Program-made: the position numbers and the translations under genes | Shown: piece after piece, positions 18,094 through 26,861 of the stretch | How positions within the stretch are numbered: the stretch's first letter is position 1 | Layout of the letters: every line of letters begins with the position of its first letter | NCBI RefSeq assembly: GCF_002858805.1 | Contig: NZ_PJZI01000040.1 | Coordinates: forward strand, 1-47,123 | Source of the DNA: Chimaeribacter arupi | Lineage (GTDB): Bacteria; Pseudomonadota; Gammaproteobacteria; Enterobacterales; Enterobacteriaceae | Direction: 5' to 3' | Length of the DNA stretch: 47,123 bases | Notes under the pieces: model-generated | The model's database searches: none | The model's input: only the letters and a program-made list of their open reading frames with translations | What the model was told of the DNA's origin: nothing

Positions 18094-19746
18094 TCAGGGT
18101 GCCGGGGTATGGCACCAGTTGCGTCCGTCCAGCAGGCCGCCATCCGGCGAGGTAAAGCCGATGCAGCCCAGCACGCTGTCAAACAGCTTGCCGTGGAACG
18201 CCGGTTTCTTCTCCGCCGCCATGCGCTGCAACTGCGTAAAGGCGGCGCGGTGGGCCGGTTCGGCCAGGAACGCATCCGAGGCCCACACCATGATCGGGAT
18301 GGTGCGCTGCTCCGGCGGCGCGCGATCCCGCGGGGTGCTGTGGAAGTGGATGTTGTCGGAGATCGACTCGCCGTGGTCAGAGGCGTAAAACACAATCGCC
18401 TTGCGGTCACGCACCTGGTCAATCACCTGTTTCAGGAAGGCATCGGTGTAGAGCACGCTGTTGTCATAGGCGTTGATCATGCTCTGGGTCGAGCAGGCTT
18501 CGTCAATGCCCATGCACTCCGGCTGCCAGCGGGCGAAGCTGCGCGGGTAGCGCTCGGAGTAGAGGTAGTGCGAGCCTTTGGTGTGCAGGATAATCAGGTG
18601 GCGGCCGTGCGGGTGGCGTTGCAGCGAGCCTTGCATCTGCCCCACCAGCAGCATGTCGCCAATCGGTTTACCGGCGTTGCGCGCCTGGGTTTCGATGTCA
18701 TCGCGCAGCACATAGCGGTCCGCCAGGGTTTTGCTGTAGAACCAGTCCTCCGTCTGCATGGCGAACAGCTCGGAGCTGAAGCCCTGCTGTTTCAGCACCG
18801 AGAAGACGTTCATCTCTTTCAGCGTGCGAGACGGGTCATCGGTGGTGCCGCCGATGCGCACAAACATGCAGCGCAGCGAGAGTTTGGTGGAGGTGTCACA
18901 CGAGGTGCCCTGCAAGGCCACCAGGTTCTTCTCACGCGACAGGTTCGGCGTGGTGTCACGCGCATAACCGTAAAGGCCGAAGTGGTCGCGGCGGGCGCTT
19001 TCGCCAATCACGAACACCACGTCGATGTCATCGGCATCTTTCGGCGGCAGGTAGGTAAAGTGTTTGGCCGGGTCGAACAGATTATTCAGCTCCTCCGGCT
19101 GGGTGTAGGCGCTGTAGGCAAACAGCCCGAGCGCCGACAGCCAGTTGGACGGCAGGTAGGTGCCGGCCACGGTGTCATCATACTGGGCGGCCATCGTGGG
19201 GTTGCCGTCCACTTCCAGCACCTCGCCCATCAGCTTCAGCGGCAGCCAGCAGAACAGCGCCGCCGTCAGCAGCACGCCGGTTTTGCGCAGCAGCAGGCGG
19301 CGGTTCACCGGGCGCAGATCGCCGTCCGGCAGGCGGCTGAGCCAGAGCGCCGCCAGCGGCGGCAGCCCGGCCACCACAATCCACAGCATAAAATGGTAAC
19401 CGATGGAGGCTTTCGACAGGTCGAGGTCGGTGGTCATCACCGCCGCCAGGATGCCGTAACCGATATCGACATTAAACACCGCCATATAGTAACTGGCGGC
19501 GGCCGACGCCAGGATAACAATGGTGGTGAGCAGCCGGAACAGCCAGCGGCCGGTAAATGAGAACAGCAAACAGAGGAAATAGACCAGCGAAAAGGCGGCC
19601 AGCATCTCGGCGGCCAGCGCCAGCGGCGTATCCTGCGGCACCTGGGTAAAGCGCCGCCAGAACACCGGGGCGTTAAGGATGACCCCGACATAAAAGGCGA
19701 TAAACAGCATGACCTGCTGCTGGGAAAGAAGTCTGAAACGTTGCAT
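18094..19746 (-). CDS. eptB: Kdo/lipopolysaccharide phosphoethanolamine transferase EptB
   Basis: A 550-residue inner-membrane enzyme that transfers phosphoethanolamine to the Kdo of LPS. It has five N-terminal membrane helices (to about residue 180) and a periplasmic sulfatase-fold domain. Similarity to E. coli EptB (563 aa) is strong: ASYYM..FNV.IGYGI near residue 85, YLPSNWLSALGL near 197, zinc-site Glu249 (VIGES), SCDTSTKLSLRCMFVR with the nucleophilic Thr around 285-287, YASDHGES and the C-terminal CIGFTSPDGG. It sits 136 bp downstream of a two-component system on the same strand and may be part of that transcription unit. Confidence 0.93.
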   Translation of the reverse strand: MQRFRLLSQQQVMLFIAFYVGVILNAPVFWRRFTQVPQDTPLALAAEMLAAFSLVYFLCLLFSFTGRWLFRLLTTIVILASAAASYYMAVFNVDIGYGILAAVMTTDLDLSKASIGYHFMLWIVVAGLPPLAALWLSRLPDGDLRPVNRRLLLRKTGVLLTAALFCWLPLKLMGEVLEVDGNPTMAAQYDDTVAGTYLPSNWLSALGLFAYSAYTQPEELNNLFDPAKHFTYLPPKDADDIDVVFVIGESARRDHFGLYGYARDTTPNLSREKNLVALQGTSCDTSTKLSLRCMFVRIGGTTDDPSRTLKEMNVFSVLKQQGFSSELFAMQTEDWFYSKTLADRYVLRDDIETQARNAGKPIGDMLLVGQMQGSLQRHPHGRHLIILHTKGSHYLYSERYPRSFARWQPECMGIDEACSTQSMINAYDNSVLYTDAFLKQVIDQVRDRKAIVFYASDHGESISDNIHFHSTPRDRAPPEQRTIPIMVWASDAFLAEPAHRAAFTQLQRMAAEKKPAFHGKLFDSVLGCIGFTSPDGGLLDGRNWCHTPAP

Positions 19747-19882
19747 GGTGACCTGTGACCGGAGGGTGAGTGTTGTTCTGTACCCCGCACGAGCGCGCAG
19801 TAATGTTTAAGATATATGACAAGGCGCGCGCTTTTGCCAACTTCCCGGCCCATCCAACTGAAAATTCAGTGCATTCTTAGGG

Positions 19883-21265
19883 TTAACCCGGAAACCACAA
19901 CGTAAACCGTACCCGGCCCGGCAGCGTGCAGTCGGGCGTGACGCTGCCGTGGTGCAGCTCCATGATCGCGCGGACGATCGCCAGCCCCAGCCCGTTGGCG
20001 GCACCGTCACTGCGGGCGGCGTCGGCACGGTAGAAGCGGTCGAACAGCTTCGCCTGCTGCGCCTGGGGGATAGGTGCGCCGCGGTTATCGACGTGCAGCG
20101 CCACCCCGCCCGCCTGCGGTGCAATGGTCAGGCGGATGTCGCTCTCCGGCTCGCCGTAGCGGATGGCGTTCGCCACCAGGTTGCTCAGGGCGCGCTGCAC
20201 CATCAGCGCATCGGCGGTGATGTGCGCGTCGCCGTGGTAACCCAGCGTCATGCCGCGTTCGGCCGCCACCCCTTCGAAATAGTCACAGATGCGCCCCGCC
20301 TCCTGCGCCAGGGCCAGCGCCACCGGTTTCACCACCGACTGCGCATGGCTGGCACGCGCCAGGAACAGGATGTTCTCCACCATGCGTGAGATGCGCTCCA
20401 GCTCCTCCATATTACTCTCCAGCAGCATCTCATACTCCGCCGCACTGCGCGGCTGGTAGAGCGCCACCTGGCAGTGGCCCATCAGGGCGTTGACCGGCGT
20501 GCGGATCTCATGCGCCAGATCAGCGGAGAACTGCGTCAGCCGCTGGTAGCCCTCGTCCAGCCGGTCCAGCATCGCGTTGAAGGCGCGGGTCATCCGCCGC
20601 AGCTCCGGCGGCGCGTCCTGCTCGCTCAGCCGGTGGCTGAGGCTGGCCGGGTGGATCGACGCCATCTCACGCGCCATGCGCCGCAACGGCCGCAGCCCGC
20701 GCCGCAGCACCAGGTAACCCAGCAGCGCAATCAGCGTAAACGCCCCCAGCACCGCGCCCACCAGCCGCCAGCGGAAGGCCGCCAGCAGGTGCTGTTCGTT
20801 GAACATCAGATGCGCGGCGGTGATCTCCAGCACCCGCCCATCCGCCAGTTGCACGTCAGCCACCAGGTAGCGCACCGGCACGCCGTCAGGCGTCACCACG
20901 GCGTGCACCGCCGACAGCGACGGGGGCTGGTCAGCCGCCAGTGCCGCCACCGGCGGCAGCGTCAGGCGTGACGGGTTAACGTTAATCAGCGTGGCACCGT
21001 GGTGCAGCCGGAAGCGGATCACATCGCGCTCATTGCCCATCATGTTCTCAAACAGGCCGGGGTTCTGGCTGAGTTGCGACAGCGGGAAGTTGTCCGCCAG
21101 CAGGTGGCGGAAATACTGCACCCGGCCAATCACCTGGTACTCACTGCGCCGCGCCAGTTGCTGCGCCATCTCACCATAGAGCCACAGGCTCACCGCGCTG
21201 AGCACCAGCGAGGCCACCAGCGCAAACAGCAGCGTACTGCGCAGCGTCAGGGATACCGGCCTCAT
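19883..21265 (-). CDS. Sensor histidine kinase, CusS/HprS type
   Basis: A 460-residue membrane sensor kinase with two transmembrane helices (about residues 12-32 and 165-190) bracketing a ~130-residue periplasmic sensor region, HAMP (to ~240), a phospho-acceptor His252 ([11 protein letters not shown]) and a HATPase domain (N box [12 protein letters not shown] box GLGLAIV). This is the architecture of heavy-metal or redox sensors such as CusS and HprS (YedV). Its ATG at 21265 overlaps the response-regulator stop by four bases (ATGA). The stimulus cannot be read from sequence; copper or oxidative/chlorine stress are the candidates from family and neighbours. Confidence 0.88.
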   Translation of the reverse strand: MRPVSLTLRSTLLFALVASLVLSAVSLWLYGEMAQQLARRSEYQVIGRVQYFRHLLADNFPLSQLSQNPGLFENMMGNERDVIRFRLHHGATLINVNPSRLTLPPVAALAADQPPSLSAVHAVVTPDGVPVRYLVADVQLADGRVLEITAAHLMFNEQHLLAAFRWRLVGAVLGAFTLIALLGYLVLRRGLRPLRRMAREMASIHPASLSHRLSEQDAPPELRRMTRAFNAMLDRLDEGYQRLTQFSADLAHEIRTPVNALMGHCQVALYQPRSAAEYEMLLESNMEELERISRMVENILFLARASHAQSVVKPVALALAQEAGRICDYFEGVAAERGMTLGYHGDAHITADALMVQRALSNLVANAIRYGEPESDIRLTIAPQAGGVALHVDNRGAPIPQAQQAKLFDRFYRADAARSDGAANGLGLAIVRAIMELHHGSVTPDCTLPGRVRFTLWFPG

Positions 21266-21933
21266 GGCCGTACCTCGCACACATAGCCGATGCCGCGCAC
21301 CGTGTGAATAAGCTTGGGCTCCCAGTCGCGGTCGATTTTGGCGCGCAGCCGTTTCACCGCCACATCCACCACGTTGGTGTCGCTGTCAAAGTTCATGTCC
21401 CAGACCTGCGAGGCGATAAGCGTGCGTGACAGCACCTCCCCTTCCCGGCGCAGCAGCAGGTGCAGCAACATAAACTCTTTGTTGGTCAGGGTGATAAGCT
21501 GCTCTTTCCGCGTGACCCGGCGGCGCAGCACATCCACTTCCAGGTCGGCCAGCGTGTAGAAATCCGCCTCACGCACCGTGCCGCGCCGCAGCAGGGTGCG
21601 CAGCCGCAGCAGCAGCTCGGTAAAGGAGAACGGCTTGACCAGGTAGTCATCCGCGCCCAGCTCCAGCCCGTGAATGCGATCCTGCACCGCGTCACGCGCC
21701 GTCAGGAACAGCACCGGCACCTCGTGTTTTTTACGCAGCACCTCCATGACCTGCCAGCCGTTCAGCCCCGGCAGCATCACGTCCAGGACGATGGCGTCAA
21801 AGCTCTGCTCCAGCGCCAGAAACAGGCCGTCGGTGCCGTTGCGCGCCAGATCCACGCAGTAGCCCGCCTCGGTCAGCCCTTTTTTCAGATAGTCACCGGT
21901 GCTGGTGTCATCTTCTACAACCAATATGCGCAT
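21262..21933 (-). CDS. OmpR-family response regulator, CusR/HprR type
   Basis: A 223-residue response regulator. The receiver domain has the acidic pocket VVEDD at the start, phospho-acceptor Asp51 ([10 protein letters not shown]) and Lys at about 101 (YLVKPFS); the C-terminal winged helix ends with [18 protein letters not shown] and the typical [13 protein letters not shown] chose the ATG at 21933 (MRILVVEDD); 18 residues of longer frame are not family-like. A perfect CusR/HprR-type palindrome lies upstream (21991-22006). It is translationally coupled to the kinase and divergent from the DUF5666/cytochrome b/molybdoenzyme genes, which are its probable targets. Confidence 0.9.
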   Translation of the reverse strand: MRILVVEDDTSTGDYLKKGLTEAGYCVDLARNGTDGLFLALEQSFDAIVLDVMLPGLNGWQVMEVLRKKHEVPVLFLTARDAVQDRIHGLELGADDYLVKPFSFTELLLRLRTLLRRGTVREADFYTLADLEVDVLRRRVTRKEQLITLTNKEFMLLHLLLRREGEVLSRTLIASQVWDMNFDSDTNVVDVAVKRLRAKIDRDWEPKLIHTVRGIGYVCEVRP

Positions 21934-21990
21934 TGTCTGTCTACCCACGGTGTCATCAGCCAATTCTATCAGTTTGCTGCCCGGCACTTG

Positions 21991-22006
21991 ATGACAATAT
22001 TGTCAT
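21991..22006. promoter_or_regulatory. CusR/HprR-type box
   Basis: ATGACAATATTGTCAT, a perfect 16-bp palindrome, in the 165-bp gap between the response regulator and the divergent DUF5666 gene. It matches the known E. coli CusR/HprR box pattern (TGACAANNTTGTCA). It is placed to control both directions. Confidence 0.88.
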
Positions 22007-22098
22007 GCAGCGGTCATCTGCCGGTGCCGGTTAAGGGGGCAGGATGAATCACCGAACGGCGGCCGCCCGGCTGCCGCGGTTGCCAAGGAGAAGTCACC

Positions 22099-22743
22099 AT
22101 GTCCATCCTGTCCCGCTTTACCACCACCCGTCTGGCCTCTGCCCTGCTCGCCTCGCTGCTGCTCAGCAGCGCCGCCCACGCCGCCCCCACCACGCCGGGC
22201 AATGACGTCATCAAGCCGGTGCGCGGCACGCTGACGCAGGTCAGCGACCACGACCTGACCCTGACTGACCGCCGCGGCGGCACCCTGAACGTCGGCCTGA
22301 CCGACCAGACCAGGGTCAACAGCGTCACTACCGGCAAACTCAGCGACATCCAGCCGGACAGCTTTATCGGCACCGCCGCTGTGCCGCAACCGGACGGCAG
22401 CCTGAAGGCGCTGGAAGTGCATGTGTTCGCCCCCAGCCTGCGCGGCACCGGGGAAGGCTTTAACCCGTTTGAATCACCGGACGGCAAAGTCAACACCATG
22501 ACCAACGGCACCGTGGGCAAGCTGGTACAGGCCAATGGCCGCACCCTGACCGTGACCTACCACAATGAGCAGAAAACCGTGCAGGTGCCGGATGATGTGC
22601 CGGTGGTGACCATTGCGCCGGGCGACCGCAGCCTGCTGAAACCGGGCACCCATGTGGTGCTGTTCGCGATGAAAGATGCGCAGGGCAACCTGGTGGCGCG
22701 GGGTATTTCCGCCGGGAAAGACGGCACCGTACCGCCGATGTAA
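22099..22743 (+). CDS. Secreted DUF5666-like protein
   Basis: A 214-residue exported protein with a Sec signal peptide (MSILSRFTTTRLASALLASL... ending A-H-A near residue 29) and two similar beta-rich modules: 'GTLTQVSDHDLTLTDRRGG' at about residues 44-62 and 'GTVGKLVQANGRTLTVTYHN' at about 139-158. This repeated OB-like pattern is typical of DUF5666. AAGGAG precedes the ATG. It is the first gene of a unit with a cytochrome b and a molybdoenzyme and lies beside a CusR/HprR box. It may bind a cofactor, metal or substrate for the enzyme, but no function is established. Confidence 0.78.
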   Translation: MSILSRFTTTRLASALLASLLLSSAAHAAPTTPGNDVIKPVRGTLTQVSDHDLTLTDRRGGTLNVGLTDQTRVNSVTTGKLSDIQPDSFIGTAAVPQPDGSLKALEVHVFAPSLRGTGEGFNPFESPDGKVNTMTNGTVGKLVQANGRTLTVTYHNEQKTVQVPDDVPVVTIAPGDRSLLKPGTHVVLFAMKDAQGNLVARGISAGKDGTVPPM

Positions 22744-22762
22744 TCCGGCTGAGGAGAACATG

Positions 22763-23377
22763 ATGGCCGTTTCCGCTTCCCGACCGGTTCACCCCTGGCC
22801 GGTGCGCCTGTGCCACTGGCTCAACGTCTTTGCCATGGTCTGCATGGTGATGAGCGGCTGGGGCATCTACAACGCCTCGCCGCTGTTTGGTTTCACCTTT
22901 CCGCCCGCTGCCACGCTGGGCGGCTGGCTGGGCGGCGCTATCGCCTGGCACCTGGCGGTGATGTGGCTGCTGGTCGCCAATGCGCTGGTTTACCTGGTGT
23001 GGGGCGCGGCGCGCGGCCACTTCCGCCGCCGCTTTTTCCCGCTGTCACCGCGGGCGGTATGGCAGGACACCCGGCAGGCGCTGGCGCTCCGGCTGCCGCA
23101 CCGGCTGGGGCAGTACAACGCGGTGCAGAAAGCGATGTACCTCGGCGTGCTGCTGCTCGGGGCGCTGCTGGTGCTCTCCGGCCTCGCCATCTGGAAGCCG
23201 GTGCAGTTCAGCGGGCTGGTGGCGCTGCTCGGCGGCTTCGGCTGGGCGCGTTACGTCCACTTTTACGCCATGAGCGGCATCGTGCTGTTTGTGGGGGTCC
23301 ATGTCCTGATGGTGCTGCTGGTGCCGAAAACCCTGCCCGCGATGATGACCGGCGGTAAGGAGCCGAGTGATGAGTAA
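22763..23377 (+). CDS. Cytochrome b561/b6-type membrane subunit
   Basis: A 204-residue integral membrane protein with four hydrophobic helices and histidines placed as heme ligands: His18 in RLCHWLN of helix 1, a His in AIAWHLAVMW of helix 2, and two in the last pair of helices (RYVHFYAMSG and FVGVHVLMV). This resembles the di-heme cytochrome b subunits (cytochrome b/b6 domain) that pass electrons between quinols and periplasmic enzymes. GAGGAG precedes two adjacent ATGs (22760, 22763); the second gives better spacing. Its end overlaps the start of the molybdoenzyme gene by 8 bp, so the pair should act together. Confidence 0.85.
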   Translation: MAVSASRPVHPWPVRLCHWLNVFAMVCMVMSGWGIYNASPLFGFTFPPAATLGGWLGGAIAWHLAVMWLLVANALVYLVWGAARGHFRRRFFPLSPRAVWQDTRQALALRLPHRLGQYNAVQKAMYLGVLLLGALLVLSGLAIWKPVQFSGLVALLGGFGWARYVHFYAMSGIVLFVGVHVLMVLLVPKTLPAMMTGGKEPSDE

Positions 23378-24128
23378 AAAAGAACGCAGGCTGGTGCTGG
23401 AACCGGACCAGCGCAAACAGCTGGTGAACCTGCAACGCCGGATGCTGCTGCGCGGCGGCCTGACGCTGGGCGCGGTGTCGATGCTGACCGGCTGCAATCT
23501 GCAGGACGGCGACAGCGTGGACAAGGTGCTGTGGGCGATGTCACGCTGGAATGACCGGGTGCAGGCGTGGCTGTTCCACGGCCAGAAACTGGCGCAGACT
23601 TACACCCCGGCAGAGATTACCCGGCCGTTCCCGTTCAACGCCTACTACCCGGAATACAACGTGCCGGCGGTGGACCTGGCGAGCTGGAAACTGGAGGTCA
23701 GCGGGCGGGTGCAGGATAACACCCCCTGGACACTGGATCGCCTGAAGGCACTGCCGCAGGCGAGCCAGATAACCCGGCTTATCTGCATTGAAGGGTGGAG
23801 CGCCATAGGCCAGTGGGGCGGCGTGCCGCTGCGTACCTTCCTGCAACGTATCGGGGCCGATACGCGGGCGAACTATGTCGGGTTCCACTGTGCCGACCGC
23901 TACTACACCAGCATCGACATGGCCACCGCGCTGCACCCGCAGACGCTGCTGGCGCTCGATTTCGGCGGCGAGGCGCTGGCGGATGATTACGGTTTTCCGC
24001 TGCGGTTACGGATGCCGACCAAGCTCGGCTTCAAGAACGCCAAACATATCGTGGCCATCAGCGTCACCAATGACTATCCGGGCGGCTACTGGGAAGATCA
24101 GGGCTACAATTGGTTCAGCGGCATCTGA
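23370..24128 (+). CDS. Molybdopterin-dependent oxidoreductase, Tat lipoprotein (sulfite oxidase/MsrP superfamily)
   Basis: A 252-residue enzyme of the sulfite-oxidase-type molybdopterin family. The N-terminus has a twin-arginine stretch (LQRRMLLRGG, about residues 21-30), a hydrophobic segment and a lipobox (MLTGC, Cys42), so it is probably Tat-exported and lipidated. The catalytic domain carries the molybdenum-ligand Cys139 in RLICIEGWSAIGQW, HCADRYYTS near 170, RMPTKLGFKNAK near 213 and a C-terminal GGYWEDQGYNWFSG. MsrP of E. coli is larger (334 aa) and partnered by MsrQ; here the partner is a cytochrome b. The substrate is unknown. The ATG at 23370 follows TAAGGAG. Confidence 0.87.
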   Translation: MSKKERRLVLEPDQRKQLVNLQRRMLLRGGLTLGAVSMLTGCNLQDGDSVDKVLWAMSRWNDRVQAWLFHGQKLAQTYTPAEITRPFPFNAYYPEYNVPAVDLASWKLEVSGRVQDNTPWTLDRLKALPQASQITRLICIEGWSAIGQWGGVPLRTFLQRIGADTRANYVGFHCADRYYTSIDMATALHPQTLLALDFGGEALADDYGFPLRLRMPTKLGFKNAKHIVAISVTNDYPGGYWEDQGYNWFSGI

Positions 24129-24153
24129 CGCGGTGGCCGCAGCGCGCAGAAAC

Positions 24154-24183
24154 AAAAAATCCGCCCGGAGGCGGATTTTTTTT
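24154..24183 (+). terminator. Rho-independent terminator of the molybdoenzyme unit
   Basis: AAAATCCGCC-CGGA-GGCGGATTTT hairpin with T run on the + strand and A run on the other side, so it can also stop ompX transcription from the right. Confidence 0.92.
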
Positions 24184-24226
24184 AGACACAGCGAATAACG
24201 CGCTGAGGTGCTCCGGCAAGAATGCC

Positions 24227-24760
24227 TTAGAAGCGGTAACCTACACCGGCGATCCAGGTGCCGACGTCAACGTTACGGATGCGGCTCTGCTCGTAGGAAA
24301 CGTCCAGTGCCACGTTTTCGATCGGGTTGAACTGCAGACCGGCACCGTAGGAGAAGCCGTAATCGCTGGAGGATTGCTTGTCACGGTTGTCAGCGGTCGC
24401 GGCGTTAACCACGTTGTTGTCGAATTTGCCGTAGCCCACACCGATCACACCGTAGATGCTTGCCCAGTCGTTCAGACGGTAAACCGGACCTGCGGTGATG
24501 CCGTAGTATTGGCCTTTGCTGTACACGTCGGACGCGGTGTCGTCATGCTCGATGTAGGTGAAAGAGCCGATCACGCCCAGCGGGTTGGTGTTATCGAAAT
24601 CGTAACGGTATTTCAGGTTGAAGCCGTTAGCTTTGTTCGCTACGCCTTGTGCGTCGCCCTGTGCGTAACCTGCAGTCACGGTGCTGTCGCCAGCGAATGC
24701 GTTAGTTGCACCAACAGCCAGTACACAAGCCAGAGCGGAAAGACATGCAATTTTTTTCAT
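24227..24760 (-). CDS. ompX: Outer membrane protein OmpX
   Basis: A 177-residue eight-stranded beta-barrel of the OmpX/Ail family (E. coli 171 aa). Sec signal peptide MKKIACLSALACVLAVGATN with cleavage after A-F-A, then alternating amphipathic strands with aromatic girdles and the terminal Phe (GTWIAGVGYRF) needed for BAM insertion. I chose the ATG at 24760; GAGGTGG precedes it and an in-frame GTG two codons earlier is part of that ribosome-binding stretch. Its long leader (24761 to about 24916) begins with a stem-loop. It is a neighbour of rhtA, as in E. coli. Confidence 0.95.
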   Translation of the reverse strand: MKKIACLSALACVLAVGATNAFAGDSTVTAGYAQGDAQGVANKANGFNLKYRYDFDNTNPLGVIGSFTYIEHDDTASDVYSKGQYYGITAGPVYRLNDWASIYGVIGVGYGKFDNNVVNAATADNRDKQSSSDYGFSYGAGLQFNPIENVALDVSYEQSRIRNVDVGTWIAGVGYRF

Positions 24761-24887
24761 AACCACCTCAAATGAGAAAATTAATTACCTTCACGACAAA
24801 AATATAACAAAGATCTGGCGGAAACTCTGCCCGAGATAAGGTGTCTAAGCCGTGTTATGGTGTAACAGGAAATTTCCAATACCCTCT

Positions 24888-24914
24888 ATCCTTCTAATTT
24901 AGAAGGATTTTTTT
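24888..24914. other. Stem-loop in ompX leader that reads as a terminator on the + strand
   Basis: A perfect 8-bp stem ATCCTTCT-AATTT-AGAAGGAT (24888-24908) followed on the + strand by a T run (24909-24914). On the - strand the hairpin falls just downstream of a TATAAT box (24923-24928), so it would be the 5'-terminal stem-loop of ompX mRNA. On the + strand it has all parts of an intrinsic terminator although no + strand gene precedes it closely. Confidence 0.7.
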
Positions 24915-24922
24915 CAATCCAA

Positions 24923-24928
24923 ATTATA
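24923..24928 (-). promoter_or_regulatory. Likely -10 box of ompX
   Basis: TATAAT on the - strand, about 163 bp upstream of the ompX ATG. No good -35 hexamer is visible at the right spacing, so the promoter call is moderate. Confidence 0.5.
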
Positions 24929-25128
24929 AGGCAATCTTATTGAACTTTTTATCCAATACAGATAATTCCTAAAAATTTGGTCAGCATTCATGCGTTTTTT
25001 CCCATTTTGTAAACGGCTGTTTACCCTTTAATTGACCTGTTTTTACACTTCACGCCGCCTGCCCCCTCCCTTACACTGGCCCGACCCGCCCACTGACCGG
25101 GCCTTTTGTGGATCTGAAAAGGAATGCG

Positions 25129-26004
25129 ATGAAATCCCCTGCCTCTCTTACGCCTGCCGCCGGCCCGGCTTCCATGCTGCTGCCGGTGGGGTTGCTGCTG
25201 ATCTCCATGATTTCCATCCAGGGCGGCGCAGCGCTGGCCAAATCGTTGTTCCCGCTGGTGGGTGCGCCGGGCATCACCGCCCTGCGCCTTGGGCTGGCGA
25301 CAATTATCCTGTTTGTGATTTTCAAACCCTGGCGGATGCGCCTGCACGCCGGTAACCGCCTGCCGCTGCTCTGTTACGGGCTGGCGCTCGGCACCATGAA
25401 CTTCCTGTTCTATCTGTCGATCCGTACGGTGCCGCTGGGCGTGGCGGTGGCGCTGGAGTTCACCGGGCCGCTGGCGCTGGCCATCTTCGGCTCACGGCGG
25501 GCGGTGGATTTCCTCTGGGTGGTGCTGGCGGTGCTGGGGCTGGCGTTCCTGCTGCCGCTCGGCCATGCGCTGGGCAGCGTTGACCTCAAAGGCGCGCTGC
25601 TGGCGCTTGGGGCCGGGGCCTGCTGGGCGCTCTACATCCTGGCCGGGCAGCGTGCCGGCAGCCACGACGGCCCGGCCACCGTGGCGGTCGGGTCACTGAT
25701 TGGCGCACTGATCTACTGCCCGATAGGCATTATCGACACCGGCAGCGCACTGTTCGCGCCGTCACTGTTACTGCCGGCACTGGCGCTGGCGATCCTCTCC
25801 AGTGCGCTGCCCTACTCGCTGGAGATGGTGGCGCTGACCCGGATGCCCGCGCGCACCTTCGGCACGCTGATGAGCCTGGAACCGGCGCTGGCAGCCTTTT
25901 CCGGCATGTTGTTTTTACATGAGCACCTGAGCGTGATCCAGTGGCTCGCTCTGAGCGCGATTATCTGCGCCTCGGCCGGGGCAACGCTGAGCGCCCGGCG
26001 CTGA
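25129..26004 (+). CDS. rhtA: Threonine/homoserine exporter RhtA (EamA family)
   Basis: A 291-residue inner-membrane exporter with ten hydrophobic helices in two EamA repeats, closely matching E. coli RhtA (295 aa): SIQGGAALAKSLFPLVGAPG near residue 24, FYLSIRTVPLGVAVALEFTG near 93, GAGACWALYILAGQRAG near 165, and PYSLEMVALTRMPARTFGTL near 230. It exports homoserine/threonine and some other amino acids. The ATG at 25129 has AAAAGGA six bases upstream; an upstream GTG (25108) is less likely. It is divergent from ompX as in E. coli. Confidence 0.95.
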   Translation: MKSPASLTPAAGPASMLLPVGLLLISMISIQGGAALAKSLFPLVGAPGITALRLGLATIILFVIFKPWRMRLHAGNRLPLLCYGLALGTMNFLFYLSIRTVPLGVAVALEFTGPLALAIFGSRRAVDFLWVVLAVLGLAFLLPLGHALGSVDLKGALLALGAGACWALYILAGQRAGSHDGPATVAVGSLIGALIYCPIGIIDTGSALFAPSLLLPALALAILSSALPYSLEMVALTRMPARTFGTLMSLEPALAAFSGMLFLHEHLSVIQWLALSAIICASAGATLSARR

Positions 26005-26060
26005 TCCGGCCAAAGCGATCTACGCTTGATACGTCGCCTACCTATTAACAGGAGATCGCC

Positions 26061-26837
26061 ATGCCGGATTGGAACCCTGAGCTTTACCGCCAGTTTGAAG
26101 CAGAACGTACCCGCCCCGCCCAGGAGCTGCTGGCGCGGGTCACGGGCCAGCGCGCCCACCACATCAGTGACCTGGGCTGCGGCCCCGGCAACTCCACTGA
26201 GCTGTTGAAACAGCGCTTCCCACAGGCTGACCTCATCGGCATTGATAACTCCGGCACCATGCTGGAGAGCGCACGCACCCGCCTGCCCGGCTGTACCTTT
26301 GAGCAGGCGGATATCACCGACTGGCAACCGGCCGCGCCGCAAGACCTGATCTACGCCAATGCCTCCTTGCAATGGCTGCCTGACCACCCGACGCTGATGC
26401 CGCGCCTGATGGCCTTGCTGGCACCGGGCGGCACGCTGGCCGTGCAGATGCCGGACAACCGCAATGAACCGACCCACCGCCTGATGCGTGAAGTGGCGGC
26501 GCGTGACCCGTGGAAAGCGAAAATAGGTGACGCCGCGGCTGACCGGGTCAGCATTCTGTCGCCCGGCGAATATTACGACCTGCTCTCACCGCTGGCCGAC
26601 AGCGTGGACCTCTGGCGCACCACCTATTTCCATATTCTGCCCTCCACCGCCGCCGTGGTGGACTGGGTGCGCGCCACCGGCCTGCGCCCGTTCCTGGCGC
26701 CGCTCGACCACGTGGGGCAACAGACCTTCCTTCAGCATTACCAGTCAGAGATCGACCTGGCGTACCCCAAACGCCGGGACGGCAATGTGCTGCTGGCGTT
26801 CCCGCGGTTATTCCTGGTTGCCCGCCGGAAAATATAA
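26061..26837 (+). CDS. tam: Trans-aconitate 2-methyltransferase
   Basis: A 258-residue class I SAM-dependent methyltransferase that methylates trans-aconitate, an inhibitor of aconitase. Agreement with E. coli Tam (252 aa) is clear: [20 protein letters not shown] at the N-terminus, SAM-binding motif [14 protein letters not shown] (about 36-48), [13 protein letters not shown] near 97, [12 protein letters not shown] near 133 and [12 protein letters not shown] at the C-terminus. AGGAGA precedes the ATG. In E. coli tam is elsewhere on the chromosome; here it sits between rhtA and dps. Confidence 0.94.
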   Translation: MPDWNPELYRQFEAERTRPAQELLARVTGQRAHHISDLGCGPGNSTELLKQRFPQADLIGIDNSGTMLESARTRLPGCTFEQADITDWQPAAPQDLIYANASLQWLPDHPTLMPRLMALLAPGGTLAVQMPDNRNEPTHRLMREVAARDPWKAKIGDAAADRVSILSPGEYYDLLSPLADSVDLWRTTYFHILPSTAAVVDWVRATGLRPFLAPLDHVGQQTFLQHYQSEIDLAYPKRRDGNVLLAFPRLFLVARRKI

Positions 26838-26843
26838 TCTGCC

Positions 26844-26861
26844 GCCTGCCTGCGGGCAGGC
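26844..26861 (+). terminator. Possible terminator of tam
   Basis: Hairpin GCCTGCC-TGCG-GGCAGGC 6 bp after the stop, but followed by only a poor T-rich stretch (CGCTTATTTC). Confidence 0.45.

Larger units (their letters stand above)
24761..25128. promoter_or_regulatory. ompX-rhtA divergent intergenic region
   Basis: This 368-bp AT-rich region is without a gene. It holds the long ompX leader with its stem-loop, the ompX -10 box and, on the other strand, the promoter region of rhtA, whose elements I could not assign. Confidence 0.7.

Noticed and set aside
18094-19746. OpgE (YbiP) as identity of the phosphoethanolamine transferase, since opgE is next to ompX in E. coli
   Set aside because: Motifs such as SCDTSTKLSLRCMFVR and the C-terminal TSPDGG match EptB, not OpgE.
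23370-24128. MsrP itself
   Set aside because: At 252 residues it is much shorter, has a lipobox, and its membrane partner is a cytochrome b-type protein and not MsrQ-like.
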